Positions 1 through 11,942 of a DNA stretch of 64,000 bases are shown in pieces. The notes beneath the pieces were generated by a model. The model searched no databases and was not told the origin of the DNA. It worked only from the letters and a program-made list of their open reading frames with translations. Both the position numbers and the translations under genes were made by a program. How positions within the stretch are numbered: position 1 is the first letter of the stretch; each line of letters starts with the position of its first letter. This stretch comes from Margaritifera margaritifera (lineage: Eukaryota > Mollusca > Bivalvia > Unionida > Margaritiferidae), in NCBI GenBank assembly GCA_029931535.1, contig JAQPZY010001625.1:4255501-4319500 (forward strand), given 5' to 3'.

Positions 1-1869
1 CGCAGTAAACCGCCGTCAGCTGTATATATTGACCACTCCCTCGTGTATATCAACGCGTTGAATGCTTTCCGTAAAGGCATCGACTTATCTCACTAACACA
101 TTGATTACTTTATACGACAGCGGTGAGTCATCGGTATAAACATTTTGCTTTTTTTAACGAAGATAGCGAACAGCAAAGCAGAAGACCATTAGTACGAAAA
201 CATTCAATACATTGTATAAATATAATGTATCATTGTTTCATTATATTAATTACCTGGTTCTGCATTTGACAAGTGTATAAGAAAATATATCTTGTCTGTG
301 TTATGTACGAAATGGCTCGCGAATTCATTTAGAAGTATGTACTACTTTGAAGTTTGTTAGCGTCCAAAACCAGGACAAGACAATTGTATTTCTATGTGTA
401 CATAGATTTTCTCTGTCATTTGCATAAATCTCAAATATTATTGGGTACAGAGCATTCCTCGCTAACTGCTTAGTGCAGAACTCTCTCATTTATTGTTTAA
501 ATGGGAAACAGTCTTTACCCTTTTCTGTCGCTAGGTGGCGTGAGTGTATAATGGGCTTTATATATTGTTTTTCTGGTCGGTAAGACCTTAACTAATGAGC
601 CAAATTTATGAAACAGAGAACCAAACGGTCAATGATACACATACGGAGTAAGAAATGTACGAGTTCCATTTCTGTAACGCATCTGAGCTGGCTCTCACAA
701 AATGTGATTGATTTCAAGGACAATACACTAACCTGGGACTGTTATTTACATTAAAGAATCCATACCTTATAAAACTTTTTCCCGGTATGGTAACGTTAAT
801 CGTATGCATTGCATACTAACATTTTCCAATTAAGAGATACTAAGCGCAATCTCTGGTCCAGGGTTGCCTACGCATTATGTTTTAGCAAGATTTTTTTTTT
901 ATAGTACCTGTTATATTTACAGGCTCCAAATATTATCGTGAATAACTGGGAATATATGATCGTGTGCATGTAAATATTAATCAAGCATGTTTAGAAATAC
1001 AGTAAAGAAAACACCTCTTTATTCTTCATAACAGGAGTCCCCCGGAAGCTCTCTACCTAAAAATAAGAACATTATTGTCCATGATAATTTTGGCGAGTTT
1101 CTTCAGTGTTACTTATACAAGTTGAACAATGCAATATTTGTGTTATATGACGTTCGTCAAGGTGATTGAATGCTCTCTGCAATCAGTAACTGTTAGGTTA
1201 AAATTTAGTCAAAAATCAAAATGGGCCTCAAAGTCTTAAACTCCCCACCCCCATCAATGTCATCATAGAAATCAAAGGAAAACATAGGAGCTTGCTAACT
1301 TTGGGGCATCGATTGCAGTCCATATGCTTGGTTTGAATTTTACTTTTAGAATCTAATTACCATACCACCCTGCTTGTTTTTAAAGATCAGTCATTTAGGA
1401 AAAATCCCCGTGATGTTTTGTATACGCCATGGTTGTTGATGAACACATCCCATCAGAGCATGAAACAAACAAAGTTTATTTAGAAAGGGTTGTCTTCATT
1501 GTGCAAATCCGTGTACAACAATAAAATGATTTTAGCAAGAATCTCATCTGTTTTGATTTTGCCCAAGGTGGATGAGAATGAATCCTAATTATATGGGCCA
1601 TGTTGAAGCCGAAGAAACTGCCTGTTATTATGTGTTATTATGTACAGCTTCATCAACTTCGAGAGCAAAAACGAGCTCCCATGAAAATTGCATATTTCGT
1701 TCAAGTTTTGTGGTGTACATTCTTCTGTGTATTTGTCGTCATCAGTAATACGAAAGCAATTATTATCTACATTCAACTTAATTTGTTATGTATGCTTTGT
1801 TTACCTACCAAAATATATATTATTACTAAGCTATAAATTCTTAGAGCTTGAGAAAAAAGTACATTTAGG
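1..1869. other. Non-coding AT-rich DNA, no feature recognised
   Basis: I see no convincing coding region, RNA gene or repeat structure in this stretch. The short open frames near 1.6-1.9 kb have no recognisable motif and overlap each other on both strands. Confidence 0.5.
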
Positions 1870-2036
1870 GAGCGGCGGTAGCTGGGTTGGTAGAACGTCG
1901 GACTCGTAATCCAAGGGTCGTGGGTTCGTTCGATACCTGCCTAGGCTAGCTCAGGTCAGCAGCCTTGAGAAAGGCACTTAGCTGCCATTTCTTCTGCAAT
2001 ATAAAGCGCATCGTGTGCCGTTCAAACAAACAAACG
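1870..2036 (+). mobile_element. tRNA-derived SINE, copy 1
   Basis: The head looks like a tRNA: an A-box-like GCTGGGTTGG near 1881, an anticodon-arm-like GGACTCGTAATCC, and a B-box-like GGGTTCGTTCGATAC from about 1922. A conserved body follows (GCCTTGAGAAAGGCACTTA, CCATTTC), ending in a short CAAA-rich tail near 2022-2036. Related copies lie at 9031 and 23203 with the same body and a similar tail, so this is a dispersed Pol III SINE family, not a functional tRNA. The extra bases in the B box mark decay. The parent tRNA is not determined. Confidence 0.75.
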
Positions 2037-3734
2037 TATGTATTTGCCTATGGTTTAACGGCACGCTACGAGTTTCCTATAATTTAACAGGGGACGCTAT
2101 GAGTTTACTCTGAAGAAATTAACGCCCTATGCATCAAATGATACCTTAACTAAAGTTACCGAGGACTAATGAAGTGTAACTAATATGAAAATTGTAAATA
2201 AATGTCCACTATATCAGAACAATGAAATGTCAGCCTTGCCGCAGTTGCTGAATAGTACTTATATATCTCTTTTATTAAGTATTGTAATTTAAATTAGACA
2301 AATGATTGCCATTTATTTTTTTAAGGAAAAATGTAAAGACAACTTTTGCAATTTACAAACAAACGTTCCTTGCGTACAATACTCCTTCAGAATAAGTTGG
2401 CACTGTCATAAATCGTGCTGTCATAGTCATTTGTCTTTCTCTTTGAAGAAGCATAATAAATTGTTTCACATAAATACGTATGTCGGTACACGGTTCTGTA
2501 AGCGTTTCGTAACACAGTAAAACACGGATACTAGCAGACTCCAGTATCAGTACACTTGTACCAAAACAAAACAAACAAAAAAAATTCTTACACTATTTTA
2601 TAATGGCTGAATTATATGACTTTTATAGGACTTGCGGTACTAATTCATTGAAAAATTGGGAACCAGTCTAGAAATGGGTACATATAAAATAGAGTATATA
2701 TGGGTTTGGAGAGCCATCATTGGTTGATAACGAAAAATAAAATTTTAGTAAAAAGAATCTTTTGAGAGCTTATCCTATTTGTAACTGAGAAAAATAGAGA
2801 CAATGTTCTGTTGATGCAATTTCAGTCCTTTTACAGACTTGACTTTCGAACACTCATTACTGAAATTAGGACCTGATTCTTTATGTGCGGAATTGAAAAC
2901 ACGTTTCACATACATGTCGACAAAAAAAAAACCCCAAAAATGCCGCACCTCGTATGTTTTTTTCACGGAGAAGCTTGCATCCAGGATGGGTCTATACTCA
3001 AAGATACGTGTTTGATCATGAGTATTTAGAAATTTTAAGTTATTGAATTTTTAATAGGCTGGTGTTTCCATAGGTTTACTATGGGAGTTGCACTAGTACC
3101 GCGAATCCTTCAACAGCCTGCCCACAGATGTTGTTAAGCTCCAACAGAAGTGTGTACAGCCGATTCTTGGAATATACGATCATCCAGCTCAGCCCCTGTA
3201 AAGTGTTGCCAGCCAGTGTCGTGTGGTTGTAGCAGTAAAAGACGATTGGGTCGTAAACTAGTAATAATAATATTTCAATTAACATTCATCGGGAATTTTA
3301 TCAATGCAACATAGGATCTGAGAAATGCAAATGTTTGTATGTACAATACTGTGTAGAATTGCACCGATACGGGAGCCTGGGTCTGCTAACGCCTCGTGAC
3401 ATTTACCAGTGTTACAACACACGAGCTTTCACTAAAAAGTAAAAACTTGCACTGTGTAACCGCTTTCCTCAGGAAATGTACAGTTAAACAGGATTTCCAC
3501 ACAGATTCTACTAAAACGTCCTTTTACTCAGTTAATAAATTAAATCTGCATTTACAGTTAATGACTAAGAAACCAGCAGAAGTGGTACACACACACAAAG
3601 TGTATCAATTTCGTGGTATTTTTCTGTAATTCATCCTTCCAACTTGCAATATTTTTAAATATATATGTACCATAAACCTTGTGAAAAGAAAACTGATTCA
3701 TAGATGTAGAAATAACAATAAATTGTGAATGTAT
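2037..3734. other. Non-coding DNA, no feature recognised
   Basis: Only short, motif-free open frames are present on both strands. Nothing here supports a gene or a transposon. Confidence 0.45.
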
Positions 3735-3751
3735 ATATATATACATATACA

Positions 3752-3804
<53 letters not shown>

Positions 3805-3822
3805 TTATATATATATATATAT
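3735..3822. repeat. (AT)n microsatellite
   Basis: An alternating TA tract with a few ACATAT and ATTTAT interruptions. The open frames across it are low-complexity artefacts. Confidence 0.95.
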
Positions 3823-3833
3823 GGGGGATGGGG

Positions 3834-3912
3834 GTGTTAACCGTAAACGTTGTGGATACAATGACTACGCGCGAAATACGCTCAAATTATTTACGTGCGG
3901 AATACGCTCCTG
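3834..3912 (+). repeat. Dispersed repeat related to the 10.5-10.9 kb duplication
   Basis: The segment around GGATACAATGACTACGCGCG and GTGCGGAATACGCTC is clearly similar to the reverse complement of two places in the 10.4-10.9 kb duplication (about 10546-10625 and 10776-10855). It is a third, inverted and more diverged copy of that family. Function unknown. Confidence 0.6.
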
Positions 3913-4765
3913 ATATGAGGATAAATTCCCGTCAGTAAGTTTTGTATATTTTATTTAAACTTTATATTTTGTAGAAAAGACACTGCAGTCACTCTGTCAA
4001 TTACCTGTGATAAACAGGTTTGGGTTTTTACATTACTTCAGCACAGTGTGCCTGGAGTATGCACGCATTTCACATGAATCCCTTATTTCATATACTTTCT
4101 CCTTTTAAAGATACAAATAACAGACTGCAAAAACTTCTTAGGGTAGAGCAGACATGTAAAACATATTTTCATAATTTTTGTTAGATGTGATTGTCCTTTA
4201 CTAACGATATTGTCAAATGTTTGAAATTACACTGGGTAATACGTTCCACTGGTTACGACGAGGATAGGGTCAAAACTCGATTTCTGGGCATTATTGTATT
4301 TAGGACACTCTTTAATTCTCCATAATTATAAAGTAAACCTCACCATATATACTTTCATTGATGTAGACTATAGGCTTTTAAAATAATTTGCACGTTTTCC
4401 ATATTGATGTCTACACCAATCACACCCCAAAAGTACAATTGGTGCATTAACACAAAACATACTATTTAAGTGATCTTTATTGCAAGTTATGATTCTTGGT
4501 GGTATTAAACAAAATATATGCACCGCCTTTTTCTTCGTGTAATTATCGTAATATGACAATTTCAGTGCAGTTAGGACACGTTTCTATATTGGTGCTTGAA
4601 ATGATTGTAATTTATATTTCATTCCACTATACGTCTTCCGAAATCGCTTGTAATTTGAAAACAGTTTTAGTAACATAATACTGTCGCTATTATTGACTCT
4701 TTTTGCGAATCTTTGTAATTAATTTTTTGAATTTATTTTCTAATGATACCATTACACCAGTTGTG

Positions 4766-4767
<2 letters not shown>
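3913..4767. other. Non-coding DNA, no feature recognised
   Basis: No motif-bearing open frame, repeat or RNA gene was seen between the dispersed repeat and the TTA microsatellite. Confidence 0.45.

Positions 4768-4831
<64 letters not shown>
4768..4831. repeat. (TTA)n microsatellite
   Basis: A near-perfect run of about 21 ATT/TTA triplets directly upstream of a truncated reverse transcriptase fragment. Confidence 0.95.
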
Positions 4832-4837
4832 TAAGAT

Positions 4838-5409
4838 CTATAAAGATGTGAATGCTTGTGGTAAGTCTAATAATGGTCTAGGTAATGTTTTTGAATTTTC
4901 AACTGGAGTACGGCAAGGATGTGTTTTATCTCCATTACTTTTTGCCTTGTTTCTAAATGATCTTCAGAGTACTATGGCAGATGAGTCTAGGGGGATATCA
5001 CTAGAAACAACAGAAGTGTTCATATTGTTGTATGCCGATACTTTTCTCAGATACAGTGTTTCAGCTCCAGAAAATGATAAACATATTGAGAAAGTATTGC
5101 TCTCGATGTAAACTATCGGTCAACTTTGGAAAAACACGAACTGTTGTATTCCGTAGGGGAGGCTATCTACGTAGCTACGAGAAATGGTACTATGGTCCAA
5201 CAGAAATTGCAACTGAAACATACTATACATATTTGGGCTGCATAGTCTCCTCAAAAAATTCTTGGTACATGTGTCAGAAAACTCTGGCCTGTCAAGCAGC
5301 AAAAGCTATACACACGCTGAAAAGTAGTTTGTCTAAATTTGGCAAATTACACTGGTCTACAATTTTTTCGAAGTCGTCTGCTTCAAAGATAAAACGTGCT
5401 ATTTATTAG
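4838..5409 (+). pseudogene. Non-LTR retrotransposon reverse transcriptase fragment
   Basis: This is a piece of a LINE ORF2 covering the RT palm and thumb. The first frame (4848-5111) has the finger/palm signature GVRQGCVLSPLLFALFLNDL and then a damaged catalytic block reading LYADTF where the family has YADDT. The frame then shifts, and 5032-5409 carries the downstream part (KLSVNFGKTRTVVFRRGGYL, then a YLG motif). Endonuclease and 3' parts are missing, so it is truncated at both ends. It stops next to the left end of the DNA transposon at 5411. I place it among non-LTR elements common in marine invertebrates; the clade is not resolved. Confidence 0.85.
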
Positions 5410-5410
5410 G

Positions 5411-7850
5411 GATTTTGATGTGCTGAATTCAAATATGACAATTAAAACAACTGATTGGCTACTGTTTCCAAGATATTTAAGTTTTTACATTTGACGTCTA
5501 TGTATATTGTGTACATAGTAGAGTTTTAATCATACATTGTAAACCTAGGTTTTTTCATGTGTTTATGGTTGCTTTACATGAAAATATTTCACCTGTCCTG
5601 TTTATGTAACAAATTAAAAAAACAACAAAAGGGTTATATAAATAAAAAATGTATTGAAACAAAAGTAAAAAAATTGTTTATGTATATATAAGTACATAGT
5701 TTAGTCCTTATTCACTGTTTACTCGGGCTTCTTGGCTTGTCGCTTGTATTCATTAAATGGAGCATCTCTTGTCACTGTCCAGCAATAGTCTGCAAGCATT
5801 GATGGGCTCCATTTGCCCTGATAGCGTTTCTCCATTGTTGCAATGTCCAGGTAAAATCGCTCGCCGTGCTCGTCTCTCACTGCTCCGCAGTTCGGTGGAA
5901 ACAAATCTAGATGAGAGTGCAAAAAATGTATCTTTAGTGACATGTTGCAACCAAGGCTTTTCTATGCCTTGAGGAGGTTTTCCACCAACTCCCTGTAGTT
6001 GTCTGCCTTGTTGTTTCCGAGAAATTTTTTGCCACTAACTGGAAGACTTTCCATGCCTTCTTTTCCTTGCCACGCAGTGCACGGTGAAATGCATCATCTC
6101 GAAGAAGTTCACGAATCTGAGGACCAACAAAGACACCTTCCTTTTTCTTAGCTTCACTTAACCTTGGACATTTTCCACGGAGGTACTTGAAAGCTGCTTG
6201 TGTTTTGTCCATGGCCTTGACAAAGTTCTTCATCACACCCAGCTTGATGTGCAAGGGTGGTAACACAATCTTCCTTGATTCAACAAGTGGTGGATGCTGA
6301 ACACTTTTCATCCCAGGCTCCAATGACTGTCGGAGTGGCCAATCTCTCTTGATGTAGTGGGAATCTCTCGCAAGACTATCCCATTCGCAGAGAAAACAGC
6401 AGTACTTAATGTATCCAGTCTGCAGACCAAGCAAGAGAGCAAGAACCTTGCAATCACCACAAAGCGCCACTGATGTTGATCATAGTTAATGCACCTCAAA
6501 AGTTGTTTCATGTTTTCATAGGTTTCCTTCATATGGACTGCATGACCAACTGGAATTGATGGCAAAACACTGCCATTATGCAGCAAAACAGCTTTAAGAC
6601 TCGTCTTCGATGAATCAATGAACAGTCCCCACTCATCTGGATCATCATGAATGATGTTGAGGGCTGCCATCACACCATCGATGTTGTTGCAGGCTACAAG
6701 ATCACCTTCCATGAAAAAGAATGGGACAAGATCCTTTTGACGGTCACGGAACATGGAAACCCTAACATCACCTGCCAGGAGATTCCACTGCTGTAGTCTG
6801 GAGCCCAACAGCTCTGCTTTACTCTCGGGTAGTTCCAAATCCCTGACAAGGTCATTCAGTCCACCTTGTGTTATGAGGTGTGGTTCAGAGGAGGAGGATG
6901 GGAGAAAATATGGGTCATGTGACATTGATGGTCCAGGACTAGAAGTTTCATCCTCTTTCTCTTCTTCGTCTGACTCAAGTGAGAATGATTCTGGTGCATC
7001 AGGAACCGGCAGTCCTTCTCCGTGGGGTACTGGGCGTATAGCTGACGGAATGTTTGGGTATTGCACAGTCCACTTTTTCTTCTTTGACACACCTTTCCCA
7101 ACTGGAGGCACCATGCAGAAGTAACAATTGCTGATATGATCTGTTGGCTCTCTCCAAATTATTGGCACTGCAAAAGGCATAGATTTCCTTTTCCTGTTCA
7201 ACCACTGGCGCACAAGTGTTGCAGCGTATGTGTGGGGCCCACATCTTGTCCTGATCTCCAACTTTGCAGCCAAAATAAAGGTGATAGGCTTTCTTAGCCA
7301 TAGTGGTTATACTGCGCTTTTATGATGCAAAAGTCACTTCACCACAAACATAGCAGAAGTTATCTGCATTGTTCACACAAGTACGAGGCATCTCTGCTCA
7401 CTTTGGCTAAACAGAAATGTGTCCCTTTGCAAAATCAAACACTGACAAATAAGAGAGCACGACACTGTATGATTTGTAGAGCTGATATAGGGCAATTTCT
7501 TCAGCAGAGTGATGTAAGCATAGTTATGATTGCATCATCCATGACTTCTAGGAATAACATGATGCAATTCATATCATGTATGACGCAATACCAGCTTCAG
7601 ATTGCATCATTCATTGGTTTGCCTAAAAAGCAAGTGCTGTCCAAACCAAGTCATAGATTTATTCATAGATCCAGTCAAAGATGTATTTTAGTCATTTCTG
7701 GTTTAAATTGAGATCCCTTCCCTTTATAACTCACTTATCCTCCGCCATTCCCAAGTCAAGGGTCGTATATACTGACCCAGTATAATATCTTTAAAACTGG
7801 AGCCAATCAACAATTTTAAGCATCATTTTCGTTCTCAGTGACCCAGAATT
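5411..7850 (-). mobile_element. Decayed DNA transposon with imperfect terminal inverted repeats
   Basis: The 70 bases at 5411-5480 and the reverse complement of 7781-7850 match at about two thirds of positions without gaps by my hand count. The shared core is GATTGGCT followed by GTTT and AAGATATT. These arms bracket the minus-strand pseudogene at 5719-7301, which suggests a cut-and-paste element. I could not identify a target-site duplication or the superfamily. Confidence 0.5.
5719..7301 (-). pseudogene. Transposon-associated protein of unknown class, frameshifted
   Basis: One protein is spread over four reading frames on the minus strand: about 7301-7200 (start, Cys-containing N-terminus with IRCNTCA), 7273-6308 (a long frame with a Ser/Glu/Asp-rich low-complexity stretch after an IPSAIRPVPH motif), 6470-5934 (CFLCEWDS Cys pair and a LPPLHIKLGVMKNFVKA block) and 5943-5719 (FLHSHLDLFPPN, DEHGERF, MLADYCW). 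I recognise the C-terminal blocks as a repetitive family found in many invertebrate and some fish genomes, usually annotated as uncharacterised. The His/Asp/Glu-rich motifs could belong to a DDE-type nuclease, but that is inference. At least three frameshifts make this copy non-functional. Confidence 0.75.
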
Positions 7851-7853
7851 AGT

Positions 7854-8990
7854 AAAGTTTGGCAACATTTATTGCGGAAGCATTTTGGCTGTAGACTAGT
7901 GAATTACCTGTACATACCCTGCTTCACATATTTGACACAAAAGTTTTATCTATTTTAAACTATGGATCCGAAATAAAGAAGCACCCGATATAGAAAAGGT
8001 GCACATTGAGTTTTGTAAATTTATAATGGATCTGTTAACAAACACATCACATGCTTTTGTATATCATGAATTAGGGAGAATGCATTTTAAAAAACTTTCG
8101 ATATATTCTAATTCTTAAGTACTGGTTTCGGATTCTAAATATGCCAAATAGCAGAGTACCAAGACAATGTTACAATTTCTAATTTTGAATGGGGTGAATA
8201 CTGTAATTATTGGTCAAATGATGTAAAAAATATATTATTAAAATATGGATTTGCTAATGTTTGGTTAAGACACGGTTTCACTGATGAGCGACTGTTTATA
8301 AAAATATTTAGACAGCGATGTAAAGATATTTTCATGCAAGAACTGACGGATGAGATTAACGGAATGGATAGATTTTTATAAGTCTATTAAAGATAACTTT
8401 ACACGACAAAAAATTTAGATGACCTAGGTGAGTCGTACTTAGGTAACCTAATTTGATGGTTAAGAGCAGGAAATTTATCAATTAAAGCAAATACAGGAAA
8501 ATATGAATATATTCGGTATGAAGATAGAATATGTCTGATATGTAACACAGAAATAGAAAACGAGTATCACTTTATTGTGACATGTCCTATTTATACTGAA
8601 CTAAGGAGAATGTATATACCATTGAATGTATACAGAAATCCAAACATCCAAAAATTCTACTCATATGTACATATGAGCAACAAGAATTTGTTAAGTTTAT
8701 TTGTAAAGCATTGAAAATTAGGGAAAGTACTTGGAACACCATGTCTTGACAGGTAACTAGGTATGTATTAAACTAGACAGCTATAAGAACCGACTCCATG
8801 CTAAGACCCTATTTGGGAATACCATCATGCATGAATAGTCACGAATTACAGAGCCGAAAGTGTATGTAAACAGTAATGTTATACCATGTACTTATGTCTA
8901 CCATAAAATAATGTACCGTATATTAAATTGTATGTATTTTTGGGCCGGTGGCCAACAATACGAAATATAAGATTTTTATACTACTATTAT
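7854..8990 (+). pseudogene. 3' end of a non-LTR retrotransposon
   Basis: Several frames give the C-terminal part of a LINE ORF2: an ILNYGSEI motif (about 7955), EKVHIEFCKFI (about 7995) and a zinc-knuckle-like end with RICLICN then EYHFIVTCPIY (about 8530-8595). Multiple stops and frameshifts interrupt it. The 3' tail has GGGCCGGTGGCCAACAATAC (8942-8961) and an ATT-rich end. It is 5' truncated, as is usual for LINE copies. The KFGN-type sequence near 7854 matches the KFGK of the fragment ending at 5409, so the two are separate, related copies. Confidence 0.75.
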
Positions 8991-9030
8991 TATTTATAAC
9001 CGTTATTCAAAAAGCTCTAACAACTAATTT

Positions 9031-9213
9031 AGTAGTTCAGTTCTTAGAGCGTCGGACTCCAGGGGTGTCAAGTTCTATACCCGACTAGGACAGCCCGGGT
9101 TGGCTGCCTCGGTGTGTGCTTGGGAAGGGCACTTATCTCCCATTTCCTCAGCAAGATATAGCCAACAATGTGTTTAAAAAAGTACCGTTAAAACCACAAA
9201 AACAAAACAAAAA
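9031..9213 (+). mobile_element. tRNA-derived SINE, copy 2
   Basis: Shows GTCGGACTCC, then a decayed B box (CAAGTTCTATACCC), the family body (TGCCTCGG, GGGCACTTATCTCCCATTTC, CAGCAAGATATA) and a CAAAA-rich tail at about 9190-9213. It is the same family as the copies at 1870 and 23203. Confidence 0.7.
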
Positions 9214-9228
9214 CTAACAACTTATTTA

Positions 9229-9352
9229 AAGTGCTCTCGACGACTGGAATGTTTGGCTCGGTTTTGAGGTGGAGGACACTTGGAATACATCTTTTTTTGA
9301 TGCGTGGGCGCGCCAATGCCGAAACCAGGAATCGAACACAAGACCATTGTGC
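9229..9352 (-). mobile_element. Possible second tRNA-like SINE on the minus strand
   Basis: The minus strand reads GTGTTCGATTCCTGG near 9336, which resembles a Pol III B box, but I find no clear A box and no second copy. It ends against a (TTA)n tract at 9353-9392 that could be an expanded tail. Weakly supported. Confidence 0.3.

Positions 9353-9392
<40 letters not shown>
9353..9392. repeat. (TTA)n microsatellite
   Basis: About 13 ATT triplets in a row. Confidence 0.9.
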
Positions 9393-9396
<4 letters not shown>

Positions 9397-10311
9397 TAGT
9401 ATATTCATGTTTATTGTCTTTTCTTATAGTAATTTATTTCATGATATGTGCATAATCTCGCCATCCCTTCAGTGTTGTTCGATCCTCAGGACCAAACATC
9501 AACACCCCTAACAACTTGGTCAATGCCATCAGTAACTTCTTTCCTTTAGTAAATATCACGTTACATGTTTTTGTTGTGGTGACACATTTCAAAATGGTTC
9601 CAGTAACCAGGTTTCACATCTTTTATCCATTTCATTACGGCTCAATAAAAATTCAGTTATTATTTACTTTAGTTGGAAGAAGGATTGTCTTCTTCGTCTG
9701 CTCGTTACACTGATTAGGTTTCATTCCATCGTAAATTTCTTATTATACTTGGTGTTTTCGTCAGCACAAAATACTCTCCGCTGTTTACTTTTTTTCTTTC
9801 TTTCTTTCTCTCGTCTTACTTGTCTTCTCCTCGCTAGAGCTATTACTCAGTTCATCTGTTTTTCTGGAGAATTCGGGATTCTATGTCTTTTTGGCGCATT
9901 CAGATCATAACAAGTTATTGTTTATCAGAGCATATTCACCAATCATAAAAATTAATACCATCTATTAACAAATGTTTGGAAATGAGTTCATCTTTGATCT
10001 AGAAAGATATGGAGGGTGTGAGAAACACAACAAAACTCAGAATTTGCTATTTGACCGTATTCCTAGCGTAACCAACGGAACGTATTACACAGCGTAATTT
10101 CGAAACTTTAACAGCATCTTACGTGAACGGCAACTCAACTTCCGAAAACCTATTTAAAATACTCTTTAACAGGTCTTATCTACCTGTAAATACTTGTGAA
10201 AGTCAGTCACGGAAGTATACTAAAGGAAAAGTTTGTGAAACAAAGAATTCGAGTGAAATTCTTGTATACCACAGGCACACTGTGTCGAAGTAACTTTAAA
10301 AACCACAACCT
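9393..10311. other. Non-coding DNA, no feature recognised
   Basis: No supported gene, RNA or mobile element. The TTTC-rich patch near 9790-9815 is simple sequence. Confidence 0.45.
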
Positions 10312-10465
10312 GTTAATCACAAGTAATAGACGTTTTGGTTGACTGTACTGTTAATCACAAGTAATTGACGTTTTGGCTGACTGTACTGTTAATCACAAGT
10401 AATTGACGTTTTGGCTGACTGTACTGTTAATCACAAGTAATTGACGTTTTGGCTGACTGTACTGT
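10312..10465 (+). repeat. 38-bp tandem repeat, four copies
   Basis: The unit starting GTTAATCACAAGTAATTGAC and ending GGCTGACTGTACT is repeated four times with one or two base changes. The last unit runs into the 226-bp duplication that begins at 10447. Confidence 0.9.
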
Positions 10466-10902
10466 TCCTCGGGCTACAACGTTTCTACAAATTATAAAGC
10501 TTAGTGGAAAAAATAGGCAAAACTTACAATTGAGAGTTGAGCCACTTGTTTAAGGCCTATTCCGCTATAAGTTGAGCATATTCCGCGCGTAGTCATCGTA
10601 TCCGCAGTGTTTACGTTATCCAGAGTGAGGAAAAAGTAAATATCATGCGGAAAAATTAATTGATCATCTTTTCCCATTTTGGCTGACTGTACTGTTCCTC
10701 TGGCTACAACGTTTCTACAAATTATAAAGCTTAGTGGAAAAAATAGGCAAAATTTACAATTGATAGTTGAGCCACTTGTTTAAGGCGTATTCCGCTATAA
10801 GTTGAGCATATTCCGCGCGTAGTCATCGTATCCGCAGTGTTTACGTTATCCAGGGTGAGGAAAAAGTAAATATCATGCGGAAAAATTAATTGATCATCTT
10901 TT
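10447..10902 (+). repeat. 226-bp direct segmental duplication
   Basis: 10447-10672 and 10677-10902 are nearly identical, differing by a handful of bases (for example CTCGGG versus CTCTGG and GGCCTATT versus GGCGTATT). Both contain CCGCGCGTAGTCATCGTATC, which also appears inverted at 3834-3912. The second copy starts with the end of the 38-bp unit, so the tandem unit and the duplication arose together. The near identity suggests a recent event. Confidence 0.9.
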
Positions 10903-11499
10903 TTTTCTCCTTTTTAGTCAAATAATTCTCAATCGAGACAATTTTCCCGCTCACGAAAATGCAGATCCATATACCTGTTGCTTAAATTTAGCATTTTTTC
11001 ATTGCTTGGTTTTACCTGCAAAGTTTTGGATATAGATAGCCAAAATAATCCAAAGCATAATTAAAGTTGGAGAAAACTGCCCCCCCCCCCCAAAAAAAAA
11101 AAAAAAAAAAAGAAAAACACAATTTCTGCTAAAACAAAATAACAATAAAACGCCTCCACGTACCTCAAGAATTGTACGAATTGATTGGTTCTGTCGTTCT
11201 TTTACAATAAAATGAACCACTTTATTTTTGCAAGATTTCTCAATTTATTTAATTGTATGGAATTGAAGACATGTTAAAGTTCGCTTAAGTTCAGTTCGGT
11301 TAGATGGAAGTTCACATGCTGGTTCATTTTTTAGAATATTATGATGACCATTTGCATTCGTATATGAAAACACATGAAAACTGTACAGATTTTTTTTTTT
11401 CAAATGTTGCATTTTTGGTTGACTGCTTCCATTGATATTTCTGTGTACAGTTTTAATTTGTGAATGGCACCGACATCATCTAACAGTTCTTTTTACCTT
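10903..11499. other. Non-coding DNA with C and A homopolymer tract
   Basis: Only a C-run followed by an A-run at about 11081-11111 stands out. No gene was recognised. Confidence 0.45.
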
Positions 11500-11573
11500 C
11501 GTCTTTTCCACGTTAATGGCACTTGAACATGCATGTCGTCTTTTCCACGTTACTGGCACTTGAACATGCATGT
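11500..11573 (+). repeat. 37-bp tandem duplication
   Basis: The unit CGTCTTTTCCACGTTAATGG plus 17 more bases occurs twice in a row with one substitution (TTAATG versus TTACTG). Confidence 0.9.
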
Positions 11574-11942
11574 ATATAAAAAACCTGAGTCTGAAACCAT
11601 ATAAATCTACGCATACTTTATTCTTCAAAATGAAGTCGTCCATTTGATGTTTAACTTCGCGATCTTAGTGTGGTCGAATGGTAAATTTCTCTTCAAGACT
11701 TACGAAACGGAAGCATAGAGTGGGTGAACTTGTGCTTGCGGTATACCAGTCAGTGGCGGCGCGAGGGGGGGGGGGGAGGGGGCAATTGCCTCTGGGCGCC
11801 GGGCAAGGGGGGCTCCGTCGGGAGCTCTTTTTTGTTTTTGTTTTGCAGCTGTAACCGGGGCGTAGATGAAGGGGGGGGGGGATAGAGGTTGGCAACTGAC
11901 GTAAAAACTTGTCTGTGGCAAAGTAGGGGCGCCTTTAACAAA

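Noticed and set aside
1870..1935. Functional tRNA gene
   Set aside because: The arms do not fold into a complete cloverleaf, the B box has extra bases and a SINE body and tail follow.
6753..7124. 123-codon Ser-rich plus-strand frame
   Set aside because: Antisense of the acidic, Ser-rich region of the minus-strand transposon protein.
5411..7850. One LINE copy split by the 5.4-7.85 kb transposon
   Set aside because: The fragments on either side overlap in homologous sequence (KFGK... and KFGN...), so they are two copies, not one interrupted copy.
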